DNA of 64,000 nt, from assembly GCA_034769895.1 (NCBI GenBank), contig CM068370.1, positions 47,668,344 through 47,732,343 of the forward strand, in the 5' to 3' direction. A program made the position numbers and the translations under genes. Shown in pieces: positions 12,261 to 23,672 of the stretch. The stretch's first letter is position 1; each line of letters starts with the position of its first letter. This DNA comes from Magicicada septendecula (lineage: Eukaryota > Arthropoda > Insecta > Hemiptera > Cicadidae). The notes under the pieces were generated by a model. That model did not search any database, was not told the origin of the DNA, and was given only the letters and a program-made list of their open reading frames with translations.

Positions 12261-13028
12261 TTTTTATTTTCATTTGAATCTAATTTTAAAGCAATTTAAT
12301 TAAATTAAAGTAAATTAATTAATTAAACTTTCAGTTAAAATTAACTCTTTCAAAATAACGAGCTCAACTTCTTAAAATTGTCAACCATTCAAAAAACATT
12401 ATTCAAGATCTATTTATTGTTTAGACTGTAAGGATATTTGATCATATAACCATTTTATTCTTGTGTGTTATTGGAGTAATAAACACCATTTTATTACCCC
12501 ATATTGTATTTTTTTATTGCTGTACTACGGAGCCTACCAACCTCACAAAACTCTTCACTTTTAAAGTAACTTATTTAGTGTGCTGTTGTCATATATTTGA
12601 GATTACATACTTGCGAAATCAAATCCAAAATCCACACGCCCTAGTCGGAAGAAAACCGCAAGATCGGACAGCAGGTAGGTGCTCTTACACTCACACAACA
12701 CAACAACAACGCATATAAGTAGAGTTACAAAATATATATATATTTGGAACTTATTGTGAAATATTTAAGTATAGATTCCCTCATATATAGGTTCTAAACT
12801 TAACCACATGCTCTGAAAAGTGATGAGGATTTACTAGACTGGAGTATCACACCTTTCTAATCTGTTAAGTTTTTTTTTTTAAACGTGTGTTATAATTTTG
12901 CATAATTTTTAACGACCAATTTTAATTTTTCTGTTGAGTGAAAATGAAAACATTTATTGTATACAATGAATGCTCAGAGACCAATATTTTAAACAGGTTT
13001 TCATATCACATTAACACATCAATCTTAC
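12261..13028. other. Polr1B intron sequence, nothing recognised
   Basis: AT-rich sequence downstream, in gene orientation, of exon 13029-13201. The 85-aa frame at 12461 has no recognisable domain. Confidence 0.5.
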
Positions 13029-13201
13029 CCTTTAAAATAAAGATCATCTTCATGTCCGTCCAGCACTGTCTTGAAGATATATTCATCCGAAGCATCTACC
13101 AAGCACTTCAGCAGTAGCATTATGGGAGCATAAAAAAGTGTCTGTTCATGGTTGAACATTAATTTTGCTGACCCATCCATCACATAGTGTAAAACGTTAT
13201 T
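13029..13201 (-). CDS. Polr1B: Polr1B exon (protrusion/lobe junction)
   Basis: This exon is 173 nt, 57 codons plus two bases, so it ends in phase 2. The acceptor is TTTTTAG and the donor GTAAGATT. The peptide contains VLHYVMDGSAKLMF, YAPIMLLLKCLVDASDEYIF and EDDLYFK. These match 'LHYL.DG...L.F', 'P..L.LKALV..SD..IF' and 'EDD.F' of RPA135 immediately after the CVREEH stretch. It therefore directly follows the exon at 40586-40825, although 27.4 kb apart. A full-length Ty3 element begins 371 bp upstream of it in gene orientation. I did not recognise the next exon (C-terminal side) anywhere in 1-13028; it may be short or lie beyond the window. Confidence 0.93.
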
Positions 13202-13571
13202 CTAAAAATATACAGAAAAAACTGAATATTATAAAGGTGCACAAGTTTGATGCTATACTTAAGAATTAATGGACAGTTATATTCATAATGTGTAATGTTT
13301 ACATTACTTAATTTGATAATTCTAAAGAAAATTTAGCTTATATGAGAACACATGAAAGCCTTGAAAACTGAGAGTTTAGTAGGTCATATTATAACTGATG
13401 AGACAACTAAAAAAAAGTGATCTAAACAAAGAAGTATGAAGACGAAAACTGAGATGTTTAGAGAATGAGGAAGGAGATGGAAGGACTGGAATGATGGAAG
13501 AGATGGAGATAGGCTGAGGAAGATCTAGAGAATACCCAAATGTAAAATGGAAGGAGAGTAGAGACATTGGC

Positions 13572-14626
13572 TGTAACGGTACAGACCGATGGGGTTTTGT
13601 AAGTGAAATCTTTTCAATATTATTTGCAACTAAGAAATTATGGTGAATAGACTGTAGCATAGAAACGTCGCGTTGTGGCATTGGAATGTGCAGTTTGCAA
13701 AGAGGGAGCGCGCCCGCGCTTTCAACCGCGCACACAGTCGGCCAAGTTTCTCACGCTAACGGCACGAATTGGTACATTCTTTCTGGCCCGGCGTGCTGAA
13801 AACAAAGGCAATCGGCAAATAACATCTGAAGGCAGCGGACGCGTGCAGTGGTGTGCGACGCCGGCCGGGCAAAGTTTTATCTCGTCCGCATATAAAAAAT
13901 GGTAAAATAGTTAAAAGCAGTCTACTAAGAAACCTATCCCCGGCCGGGTGTTAACACATAGACTCGTCAGCCTAAAACTTCAGCTTGTAATTTTAAAGTA
14001 TTAAAATGTGGTTAAATTTATAATATAAAGTGGAATTAAAAACAACGTGAGAACAAATTACCCTACAGTGACGCAGAAAACAAAATGTGAGAACTATTTT
14101 CGGACATGTGAGTGAATAAACACACAGAGTACAACACGGGTCGACCAGGTCGTACAGAGAAGTAACAGTGCAACTTTCTTCTTAATTCTTGCCATAATTT
14201 TTATAAAGCGCTAAATTTAAAGTATGGGGAAAATTTAAATATGTGTGTATGAGAGAGTGAGCAAACTGGGCTGCCTTATATAATCTATTTAAAAAATAAA
14301 TAAATATGTAATGTTGATATAATAGTATAAGTGGCATAGCAAACTAGGTTTTAATAACGTTTAGAACAGATGTAGAAGGAAATGAAGAGAGAGGAGAACA
14401 AAGAATGTCATAACAATAAATAATAATAAATTAACATTTTATTTCACTTGATATATGTGTGTTAGAATAGTCATTTCAAGTACCTGATTTCATTTTCTGT
14501 GCTGGTAAATTCGCTATACGAAATAGGGTTACACCCCTAGACGATCAGGCCAGAGAGTGACAAATAAAAGGTAAGTGGGAGTTTGTGATCATTTTGTAAT
14601 TAATTAAGAAGTTATAAAACGCGACA
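13572..14626 (+). repeat. 5' LTR of copy C
   Basis: It begins TGTAACGG and ends CGCGACA, and matches 22617-23668 over its full length with few changes. Examples are GTGAATAGACTG against GTGAATAACTG, and a GC dinucleotide more in GGGAGCGCGCCCGCG. It contains the LTR-internal motif 'GAGCAAACTGGGCTGCC' shared with copies A and B and a 'AAAGGTAAGTGGGAG' block near its 3' end. Short frames inside it (13376-13735, 13675-13905) recur in the other LTR and are not genes. Confidence 0.95.
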
Positions 14627-14628
14627 AA

Positions 14629-14650
14629 TGGTGCGGCATGACCAGGATTT
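14629..14650 (+). promoter_or_regulatory. Primer-binding site, tRNA-His-like
   Basis: Two bases after the LTR end, TGGTGCGGCATGACCAGGAT begins. The complement of a eukaryotic tRNA-His 3' end with CCA is TGGTGCCGTGACCAGGAT. The match is good apart from an offset of two bases in the middle. This would prime minus-strand cDNA synthesis. Confidence 0.6.
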
Positions 14651-14841
14651 GGAATAAATAATGTATTTATTCTAAATTGGCCTATTTTAAAGCACAGAGA
14701 ATGGAATAGGGTTGGCGGAAGCCGAAAATAACTTACGTCAAATTTACATAACATACGCAAAATAAAATTACGAGGTGTTGATAAATTGTGCATGTTAGAT
14801 TACAAGTAAAATTTAATAAGTATTTAATAGAACAGTATAAA

Positions 14842-16667
14842 ATGTCTGACAACGAAAAAGAAAATAATTTGATAGACTCAGTTATGAGTGAGAGTGGCCT
14901 TGGGTCAATGGACCCGTTACCGAGTGTGAGTGAATTAAGCCAGCCAATGCCAACAGCTGACTTGAGCATTCAATCAGTAACTAACGCTGACCTAACCCGA
15001 GTCGATTACAATAAATAATGCAGAAGCAAAATCTACTCCTGTAGTGATAAAAACAAATATAAAAGAAAAAGAATTGTCATTAGATGACATATTTGATTTT
15101 ATGAAAGCCAATTTCAGTAAAGTAAATAGTAATTTCAATAAACAAAGTAATGATTTTAATGAAAAATTCAATAAAATAAATTGTCGTTTTGATGCAAATG
15201 ACGAAAAATTTGATACCAATTTTGACCAATTAAGTAATGACATTAAAGAACAGAAAATAAAATGTGAACAACAGAATATTAAAAATGATATTAATTTTAA
15301 AGAACTTAAAGAACAAAATATTAAGTTTGAGCAGAGTATAAATGTAAAGTTTGATTATCTGAGTAATGTACTATGTAAACGTGTTGATGAACGTAGTGAA
15401 AATATCAAAGAACAATTGACAGAGTCTATGAACGAGCAATTAGAGTGCCGTGTTTTTGATATAAAAAATGAGATAACAAATAAAGTAGAAAAACAAATCA
15501 CGGAACAATTTAGTGTAATATCGAGAACAATTGTCGACAATTGTCGAGAAACAGATGAATAAATGCAATGCTAATACTGAATATAAAATTAGTTATGCTA
15601 TGAATAAAATTGAAAGTAATGACCATAAAATAAGTGAGATAGAAAATAATTGTAACAGTGAATTCCAAACCATACAAAATACAATAAGTGACTTTGAAAA
15701 TGCTAATTACAATAAATTTATAAACGTCGAAAAGAATATTATGAATGTAAAAAATGAATTGAGTATGGCCATCAGCCAACAAATAAATACGGTTACCGAA
15801 CAAGTAATTATGACTCGCGACGTAAGCAGTGAAGTCAAGTTAGAACCTTTTAGTTGTGATAATAGGAGAGTACACCCAATGCAATTCCTAAATAGAGTGA
15901 GGGAGTTTAACAAATTTAATACCAGTAGTTGGGAAGTACAGCTGTTAAAGATTTTAAAATGTTTCAAGGGTAGTTCGGAGATATGGGCCGAGGTACACAA
16001 AACAGAGTGGGGGTGTTTCAAAAGTTTTGAAGCCGCATTCAGAAATAAATATTGGTCTGAAGAAGACCAAGAAGTGTTACGTAGCAGAATTATGGGAACT
16101 GGGAATTTTGGGGGACCCAATAATAACATAACCGGGTATGTAATGAAAATATTTAGTGAGGCGAAATACCTAGAACCGCCATTGCCATTCAGGTCCTTCG
16201 TGAGGCATATAAGTAAGCACTTGTCAAGGGAGGTGCAAATAACATTGATGACGCGGGAGGCAGCAACTATTAGCGAGTTAGAAAACATTTTAGATGTGTT
16301 TCAGAGCATACGAGACCGGGAAATGAGTCGACGTCATAACCAACAGAGTACAAACCAGGAAGTGAACCACGCACAGCAGAAAGGGCCGCAACATGGACAT
16401 GCATACCCCAGACGAGAACCAAATAATCGAGGCAACATGTGGAAGTGTACGGGGTGTTCTAACGAGAATTATGCAACTCAGAGTTTCTGTTTTAGAAGTA
16501 GGAGAGAGAGACCGGGTCCGCGACATGCAACACCACCCGAACATAACAACCAAACATACCAACAAAGAGGAGATGTCCAAGTAGGAGCGCCGAGAGGTAA
16601 CAAACAGGTGAACCGGAGCGGAGGTGGGTACAACCCCGGAGTGGCGAGCACATCGGCGGTAAACTAA
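14842..16667 (+). pseudogene. gag of copy C, frameshifted
   Basis: The likely start is the ATG at 14842 (MSDNEKENN), since copy D opens similarly (MEDNENE). A first shift near 14998 moves reading to the 15044-15562 frame. A second, at 15527-15546, is a perfect 10-bp tandem duplication (ACAATTGTCG twice) that moves reading to 15531-16667. The N-terminal third is a long Asn/Lys-rich predicted coiled coil. The middle (about 15840-16320) has the capsid-like arrangement, with LKCFKGSSEIWAEVH and FEAAFRNKYW. The C-terminus is basic and Gln/Asn/Arg-rich and carries a WKCTGC..N......C finger instead of a CCHC knuckle. Gag would package element RNA into particles. The frame ends at TAA just before pol. 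Confidence 0.88.
16440..16499 (+). other. RanBP2-type zinc-finger pattern in Gag
   Basis: The Gag C-terminus reads W-x-C-x2-C-x3-N-x6-C-x2-S. This fits the RanBP2 zinc-finger signature W-x-C-x(2-4)-C-x3-N-x6-C-x2-C in every position except the last Cys, which is Ser here (AGT, one base from TGT). Ty3/gypsy Gags normally carry a CCHC knuckle at this place. RanBP2 fingers bind single-stranded RNA or ubiquitin in host proteins, so an RNA-binding role would be a natural replacement. Confidence 0.75.
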
Positions 16668-16675
16668 TAGAGACA

Positions 16676-19600
16676 ATGGAGAACCGGACCCGACCGTTGT
16701 CGATGGAGGATTCTGGGGTCCAAGTAAATGACAGCTACCAAAACAACATCATTATAACAGATTTGTCTGAGGAGTTAATGGAGGAAGAAGATGTCGAACC
16801 AATTACACGGGAGAATGGATTAACAGAGGTGAAGGTCAACATTGAAGGTAAGGCGATAAAAACTTTAATAGATACCGGTAGTGAAGTCTCGGTTATTTCC
16901 GAACACACATTAGATGAATTGAAAGAATTAAACAAAAATATTCCATCTTTGCCAGTTGCGGGAGTGACTATTGTAGGCATTACGGGTGTCAGGAGTAAAA
17001 GAGTCACTAAACAAGTACATTTGAATATGATAATTAACGGGATAGGGTACGATAATACAGTTCTCGTAGTACGCGGATTAAACCTTGAGGTTATTTTGGG
17101 GAATGATTTTTTGATTAAACATAAGGCGGTGATTGATTTTCAGAAACGGGTATTAGAGTTAAACGATGTAATAGAACCAGTTTGGGTTAATTTTGAGCGG
17201 GTAGTAGATGCGGTAAGAATTTCGGGTATAAGGGTGATACATAATCGGGTTAATGAACAAGAAGTGGAAATTAGTATAAATGTATGTAATGAGAGTGAAA
17301 CAGAGGGTGATGAAAGTGTACAGCAAGTATGGGCTGAGAGGGCACTTAAATTTTGTAGTGAGGGTGGCGTAATGGGGAGTTCTCAACGTGAATCGTTGTG
17401 GCGGGTAGTAGAGAATTTTAGAGGAGTGTTTGCCGATATACCAGGGAGGGCAAGAAACTATGAATGTGAGTTGAAAGTACGGGAACACATGCCTTTTGTA
17501 CAGAGAAGTTATCCAGTGCTGTTTTCTAAGCTAAAAGCAGTTCAGACAGAATTAGACAGAATGATGGAGGGGGATATAATAGAGAGATCCGTGTCACCCT
17601 ATTCAAACCCTTTAGTTGTCGTTATTAAGAAAGATGGTAGAGTGCGGTTATGTTTTGATGCGCGCTGAATAAATCAGATTATTATTCCTGATCGGGAGTC
17701 ACCCGAACCCATGGACAAAATTTTTCAGAAATTCAGCGGGGTTAAATATATGACTTCATTGGATTTAACCGCGGGTTACTGACAGGTCCCGTTAGAGAAA
17801 GAGAGTAGGAAATACACTGCTTTTTTGTTTAATGGAAAAAATTACCAATTCAAACGACTACCCTTCGGACTCAACACTAGTGTGGCTAGTTTTATAAAAT
17901 GTTTAGATGATATTTTGCAACCGAGGAACTTCAGAGTTTTTAACGGTGTACGTAGATGATATTTTAATAGCTTCAAGAACATTATCAGAACATAGTGAAC
18001 ATTTGGAATATGTACTAGATAGGTTACAAAGAGCGGGTTTAACTGTAAACTGGGAGAAATCAAAATTTTTACAACAAGAGACACATTTTTTGGGTTTCAT
18101 TATTTCACCTGACGGAATTCGAGCTAACCCCGAAAAAGTAGAAGCAATAATGAGATTCCCTGAACCAACAAATATTAAACAATTGCAGAGTTTTTTGGGC
18201 TTATGTAACTTTTATAGGAAGTTTCAGAAAAATTATGCGCAGGTAACCTCTAAATTAAGTGCGGTATTACAAAAGAATAAACACTGGAGATGGGGCAAGG
18301 CGGAAAGAGTTACTTTTAACGAAATTAAAGAGAAGTTTATAGATATGATAATGATGAACCATCCAGATTTTCAGCAAAAATTTAGTTACAGACGGATGCC
18401 AGCAACATAGCCCTCGGCGCAGAACTATACCAGGAGGGTGAGGATGAGGAACACCGGACAATCGCTTTTGCCAGCCAGACTTTGTTAGCAGCAGAGAGGA
18501 ACTATACGACCACAGAGAAGGAGCTGTTAAGTATCGTTTTTGCAGTGAAAAAATTCCGTACATACCTTCTAGGGAACCAGACCGTCATCAGGACTGATCA
18601 CAAGGCATTATCATTTTTAAACACTTGTAAATTGACTCATAGCAGATTAACCAGGTGGGTGTTAGCATTACAAGAATATCACTTTTCATGGGAGTATATT
18701 AAGGAGACAAATAATAAAGTACCAGACACTCTTTCCAGGGTAGATGTAATACAAAACAAAACAGGGAGGGATCTCAAAGAAATAGAAATTTGTCGGTTAA
18801 CCCGGGAAGATAGAATTTTTGGTAAGGAATTGAGGGAGATTAAAAACCTACAAAGATCAGAAAATAAGTTAAGGAAAATAATCGCTAGTTTAGAAGCAGA
18901 TGTAGATGGATCTGAATATAATACGCATTTCCAAATATATCAGGGAATTCTGTTCAAGAAAATAGAGGGGGGTGAGCGGGATTGGAGGCTAGTTGTACCT
19001 GAAGAATTAATAGACAAAATTATTTGGGATTGTCACGTAATATATGGGCATTTTGGGGCGAAAAAGTGTACGAATGTGTTAAAAGAATCTTGTGTTTTTA
19101 AGAATATTGAGAGGCGAGTTAAAAGAGTGCTAAAGGTATGTGATTTGTGTCAAAGGTCAAAAGTAGTGAATTATAGGGTTGAAGGGGAGATGAACTATAT
19201 TAAAGTAGAAAGACCATTTGACTTAGTGGCTGTAGATTTGTATGGGCCGTTGCCCACGGGTAGAGGTGGAGTAGTGTATGTTTTTGTTGTGTTAGACACT
19301 TTTTCTAAGTTTGTTAGGTTGTACAGCGTGAAGAGAGCTACGAGCTGGGTGCTGAGTGAAAAGATCACCAAGGATTACATGATTAATGTAGGTAAGCCGA
19401 AAATAATATTATCCGATCACGGCCCCCAATTCATCAGCGGTAAGTGGAGACAGACTCTTGGCTGGGAAGGCATCATACCCAAGCATACGGCAGTATACCA
19501 TCCACAGTCGAACCAGGCAGAGCGGGTGATGAGAGAAATCGGTAGGATATTTCGGGCGTATTGTCACGCCAAACACGCAGAATGGCCATTGTATGTGAAG

Positions 19601-20035
19601 AAGGTGGAAGACTGGTTAAATAGTACTACCCACGAATCTACCGGGTTTACGCCATATGAACTAATAAAGGGAACCAGGCCACCTAGAATATTAGAACAAC
19701 TTTTCGAATATCCACCGGAAGAACAGACCATCGACAGAAATGTAAAAATTCAGCTGGCGAACGAGAGTCTACTCACCAAAGGGAAGAGAAGAAAACGGCG
19801 ACATGATGAAAAGGGTAGGTGGACTAAGTATGAGGTAGGACAATTAGTTTTGGTAAGGAGACATGATTTGTCGAGTGCTCAAGAGAAAGAAATAAAGTTT
19901 TTCCTGTTATACGAAGGGGCCTATGAAATAGTGGAAATAAAGATGAATAATGCTTATGTACTACGCAACCAAACAACGCAGGAGATAGTGGGTACACAGA
20001 ATGCTACAAAGTTGAAATTATATTGGCCAAAGTAA
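16676..20035 (+). pseudogene. pol of copy C (PR-RT-RNaseH-IN), inactivated
   Basis: The frame opens at ATG 16676, nine bases after the gag stop. Domains in order are an aspartic protease (LIDTGSEVSVIS near 16860-16900), RT (LCFDAR near 17650, the YVDDILIAS catalytic pair near 17950, FLGF near 18090), RNase H (TEKELLSIVF near 18515, with IRTDHKALSF), and integrase. Integrase has an HHCC-type finger at about 19030-19160 and a DDE core with VAVDLYGPLP, LSDHGPQF and the SNQAERVMREIGR glutamate. The integrase part (18482-20035) is uninterrupted. TGA stops at 17666 and 17780 fall in conserved RT motifs, and the frame shifts near 17930 and 18380. Ribosomal reading through is unlikely with four lesions. 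Confidence 0.92.
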
Positions 20036-22616
20036 GAATTTGAATTTTAATGTGTTTTGTTTGTTTTCAGAAGGGATCCTCCCCCATTTTCGGGCGGTCA
20101 CGACCTTACCAACCCTGACCGTGGGTCTCGGCACTTTGGAGGCGGACCATGGTTGGCGGAACTTCCTTCGGGTGGTGAAACGACGATGGTCCGGCTCCAC
20201 AAAATTGGTATAAATTAGAAATTTAACTATATTATTGAACAGGGAGGGGGACCCCTAAGGTACATGGTAACAATGTTTTTCACTCAAGGTGCATAAAAAA
20301 GGTGCACAACACCACGTACCAACATTGCGTAAGAGTGTATGTAAATAATTTTAGCGAGGCAGTGTGTTCAAATAAAATTTACTAGTGTCGTCTGTGAAAA
20401 TGATTAATAGAAGTTCCTAATTGACTTGTAATAATAAAATGTAACAAGGTAAAGAGTTAATAGAATTTGAAACTAAACCTAAATTTGAAATGTTTGTAAT
20501 TTTATTCAGATGCAGATTAAATGTTTATTTTAATGGAGTGAGAGAGTGAATCCTTTTTATTAAATGGTCAATTATTTTATTAAATGTAATTAAAGATTCA
20601 ATCGTTAGTTGATGATAGCCTTTGTACGTAGGAATAGAGTAATTTACGGGAATAAGTAAATGTTTTGTTGTACTCACTATTTTATGATAATAAAAGTCAA
20701 AGTAGGAAAGTTAAGAAAGCAAATGAATGGTGCTAGAGCACGTAACCAATTTCATTTAAGGAAAATTGTGAATTTCAAATGTAACTATGTCATGTATATG
20801 TATTTTACTTGTGATTCCCCAACTTTTTGGGCGGTCATGGCCTCACCGAACCCTGACCGTGGAATTGGTTTAGCTTTGACAGCTATGGTCGGGGCTCATT
20901 GCGTCACGTTCTGGCTTAACTGGCCATAGCTGTTATCGTTGTGAGAGGTGAATTTAGAAATTGACAGGGGGGTAACTCAGGGGAATCACCAAACTATGGA
21001 ACAGCAGCTATCACCCTGTTCACGTAGGAACAGTAAAACAGGTGATAGACCCGCATTAAGGTTATAAATATGTAAAATCGGATATTTTGATATCTGACAG
21101 TTTAACATGTAAGGCCGAAGCAAGGACAGGAGATGCCAAAATTCCTCCTCAAATTCAGTCCTTGTGGAAGCAACTGGACGCCACAGTCCAGGGGGGGCCA
21201 TAGTGTGTGTGGTAGGGAGGTTACTCAGGGGAGTAATGAATTAAAACCTTAAACTGACGTAAACTGAATGAGCTGATAGGCTGACCAAATGATTTTATGT
21301 TGAATCAAGAGATATTATGCCCAAGGGCAGGTTATTACAGTATATGATTTGTACGAAAGTAGTTGACTGAAATTAACGACTTTTATCATATGTTTTGCTT
21401 TCTATGATATTTTATAGATGACTACTGGTTTTTGAAAAGATTATTTCTAGGGGAGAAGGAATTTATTATGTTATTATTTTACTATGTTAGAGTATAAGTA
21501 TTATAAACATATGTCATGTATTTTATATTGTATAATTTTGAAGTGTATCTAGGGTAAGGTCATTCACTTGACCCAGAGAGATCAGCTGATGATTGGGGTT
21601 AGATATGTAATATATGCCTCATAATTGATTTGTAGTTTTTTTTTTTATATAAGTAAAGGATGGAAGAATAAATTTTAATAACAAGATAATTCTTTTTGGA
21701 AATTAGTTTTTCTTAAAAAAAAAAAAAATCTTTGCAGTAAAGAGTTTATGTTAAATTTTGAGGTTCACTATCAGTAGAAAAGAGGTCAGCTGATTCATGA
21801 TGTATATCGTATGTTATCTTGGTAATCAAGTGTAGCTATTTTTGAATTTATGGTAGAAATAGGTTGTTTATTATAAGTTTATTATAATAAATTTGTTTAT
21901 TATTGTATTGTTTATTATATTATATTATATTGTTTATTTGTTTATTATAAGTGTGAGTAATATAAGAAGAATAAGGTAAATGCATTTGAAAGATTTTGGA
22001 AAATTTTTAAATTTGCAATGAAATTAAGGAACGGAAAGAAATAAAGTAGACTAACGTGGATGTGGATTTTGATAATAGACCTAGATTGTTTTCACTGGTG
22101 GAATAAAATTTAATTAATTGCATTTAATTTGAAATAATATCAGAAAAAATTTTGTTGTTTGGAAAGGGAGAATTACTTTGTGTAGAAGCAATTATAGAAT
22201 GCTTGTGAAGTTTATTTTAATACAAATGGAGGTAGTATGTAGTCGATAATGAAAATGTGTATGCACCCAGTATTTTGCTAAAGGCAACCCAGTATGAATG
22301 TAAGGGGGAACATATCGGTTGAGGATCTGGTATGGTATAAGGCCAGGTTTTGATTTTTTGACGGAATGATACAAGGTTAGGTGGTACTATGGTGAGTACC
22401 TGCCCGATTTTATGGTGTTGGGATCTCGCACAGAGAAGTCCAATAATCTCGTTCAGGTGTAGCCATAGTCGCCGGGCTAGGGGGGTAGTTTACCCATGAA
22501 GTGTTTAGAAATTAAAGGGGGGTTGTTGGGACCATATCCTCACCGATCCTCTTAGGGGTTAGCAATGAGAGTTTTTCTGTTTCGGCAGAAAACCTCTCAT
22601 TGGGGGGGGGGGGTAT
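20036..22616 (+). other. Long 3' UTR of copy C with repeated structured blocks
   Basis: There are 2.6 kb between integrase and the 3' LTR with no supported ORF. The GGGCGGTCA...CCTGACCGTGG block occurs twice (20087-20124 and 20823-20861). The second copy is followed by GGAACAGCAGC, the hairpin CTGTTC-acgtag-GAACAG (21015-21032) closed by TATCACC/GGTGATA, and 'CAGTCCTTGTGGAAGC'. An AAGGTCATTCACTTGACCCA...ATCAGCTGAT motif sits at 21556. The terminal block with hairpin GAGAGTTTTTCTG/CAGAAAACCTCTC precedes the G-run at 22602-22613. Blocks recur in copies B and D. Confidence 0.8.
22602..22616 (+). promoter_or_regulatory. Polypurine tract of copy C
   Basis: A run of twelve G followed by TAT abuts the 3' LTR. 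The same G-run in the same position precedes the LTRs of copies A, B and D. It is the expected RNase H-resistant primer for plus-strand DNA. Confidence 0.8.
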
Positions 22617-23668
22617 TGTAACGGTACAGACCGATGGGGTTTTGTAAGTGAAATCTTTTCAATATTATTTGCAACTAAGAAATTACAGTGAATAACTGTA
22701 GCGTAGAAAAGTCGCGTTGTGGCATTGGAATGTGCAGTTTGCAAAGAGGGAGCGCCCGCGCTTTCAACCGCGCACACAGTCGGCCAAGTTTCTCATGCTA
22801 ACGGCACGAACTGGTACATTCTTTCTGGCCCGGCGTGCGGAAAACAAAGGCAGTCGGCAAATAACATCTGAAGGCAGCTGACGCGTGCAGTGGTGTGCAA
22901 CGCCAGCCGGGCAAAGTTTTATCTCGTCCGCATATAAAAAATGGTAAAACAGTTAAAAGCAGTCTACTAAGAAACCTATCCCCGGCCAGGTGTTAACACA
23001 TAGACTCGTCAGCCTAAAACTTCAGCTTGTAATTTTAAAGTATTAAAATGTGGTTAAATTTATAATATAAAGTGGAATTAAAAACAACGTGAGAACAAAT
23101 TACCCTACAGTGACGCAGAAAACAAAATGTGAGAACTATTTTCGGACATGTGAGTGAATAAACACACAGAGTACAACACGGGTCGACCAGGACGTACAGA
23201 GAAGTAACAGTGCAACTTTCTTCTTAATTCTTGCCATAATTTTTATAAAGCGCTAAATTTAAAGTATGGGGAAAATTTAAATATGTGTGTATGAGAGAGT
23301 GAGCAAACTGGGCTGCCTTATATAATCTATTTAAAAAATAAATAAATATGTAATGCTGATATAATAGTATAAGTGGCATAGCAAACTAGGTTTTAATAAC
23401 GTTTAGAACAGATGTAGAAGGAAATGAAGAGAGAGGAGAACAAAGAATGTCATAACAATAAATAATAATAAATTAACATTTTATTTCACTTGATATATGT
23501 GTGTTAGAATAATCATTTCAAGTACCTGATTTCATTTTCTGTGCTGGTAAATTCGCTATACGAAATAGGGTTACACCACTAGACGATCAGGCCAGAGAGT
23601 GACAAATAAAAGGTAAGTGGGAGTTTGTGATCATTTTGTAATTAATTAAGAAGTTATAAAACGCGACA
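22617..23668 (+). repeat. 3' LTR of copy C
   Basis: Starts TGTAACGG right after the polypurine tract and ends GCGACA at the TGGC target duplication. It is collinear with the 5' LTR throughout. Confidence 0.95.
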
Positions 23669-23672
23669 TGGC

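Larger units (their letters stand above)
13572..23668 (+). mobile_element. Complete Ty3/gypsy LTR retrotransposon (copy C)
   Basis: The element is bounded by two near-identical LTRs (1055 and 1052 bp), each starting TGTAACGG and ending GCGACA, and by a perfect 4-bp target duplication TGGC (13568-13571 and 23669-23672). The internal order is primer site, gag, protease-RT-RNaseH-integrase, a 2.6-kb 3' UTR, and a G-run polypurine tract. Placing integrase after RNase H defines Ty3/gypsy rather than copia. No env-like frame follows pol. The close LTR match argues for a fairly recent insertion, yet gag has two frameshifts and pol two in-frame stops and two frameshifts, so it is now non-autonomous. 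It inserted in Polr1B intron 3, antisense to the gene. Confidence 0.95.

Noticed and set aside
13376..13905. Frames crossing the left LTR of copy C, repeated at 22559-22777
   Set aside because: They are LTR sequence, and the equivalent frames in the two LTRs differ by indels.
20036..22616. An env gene downstream of pol in copy C
   Set aside because: No frame of useful length or membrane-protein character is present; the region is UTR-like and shared as noncoding blocks.
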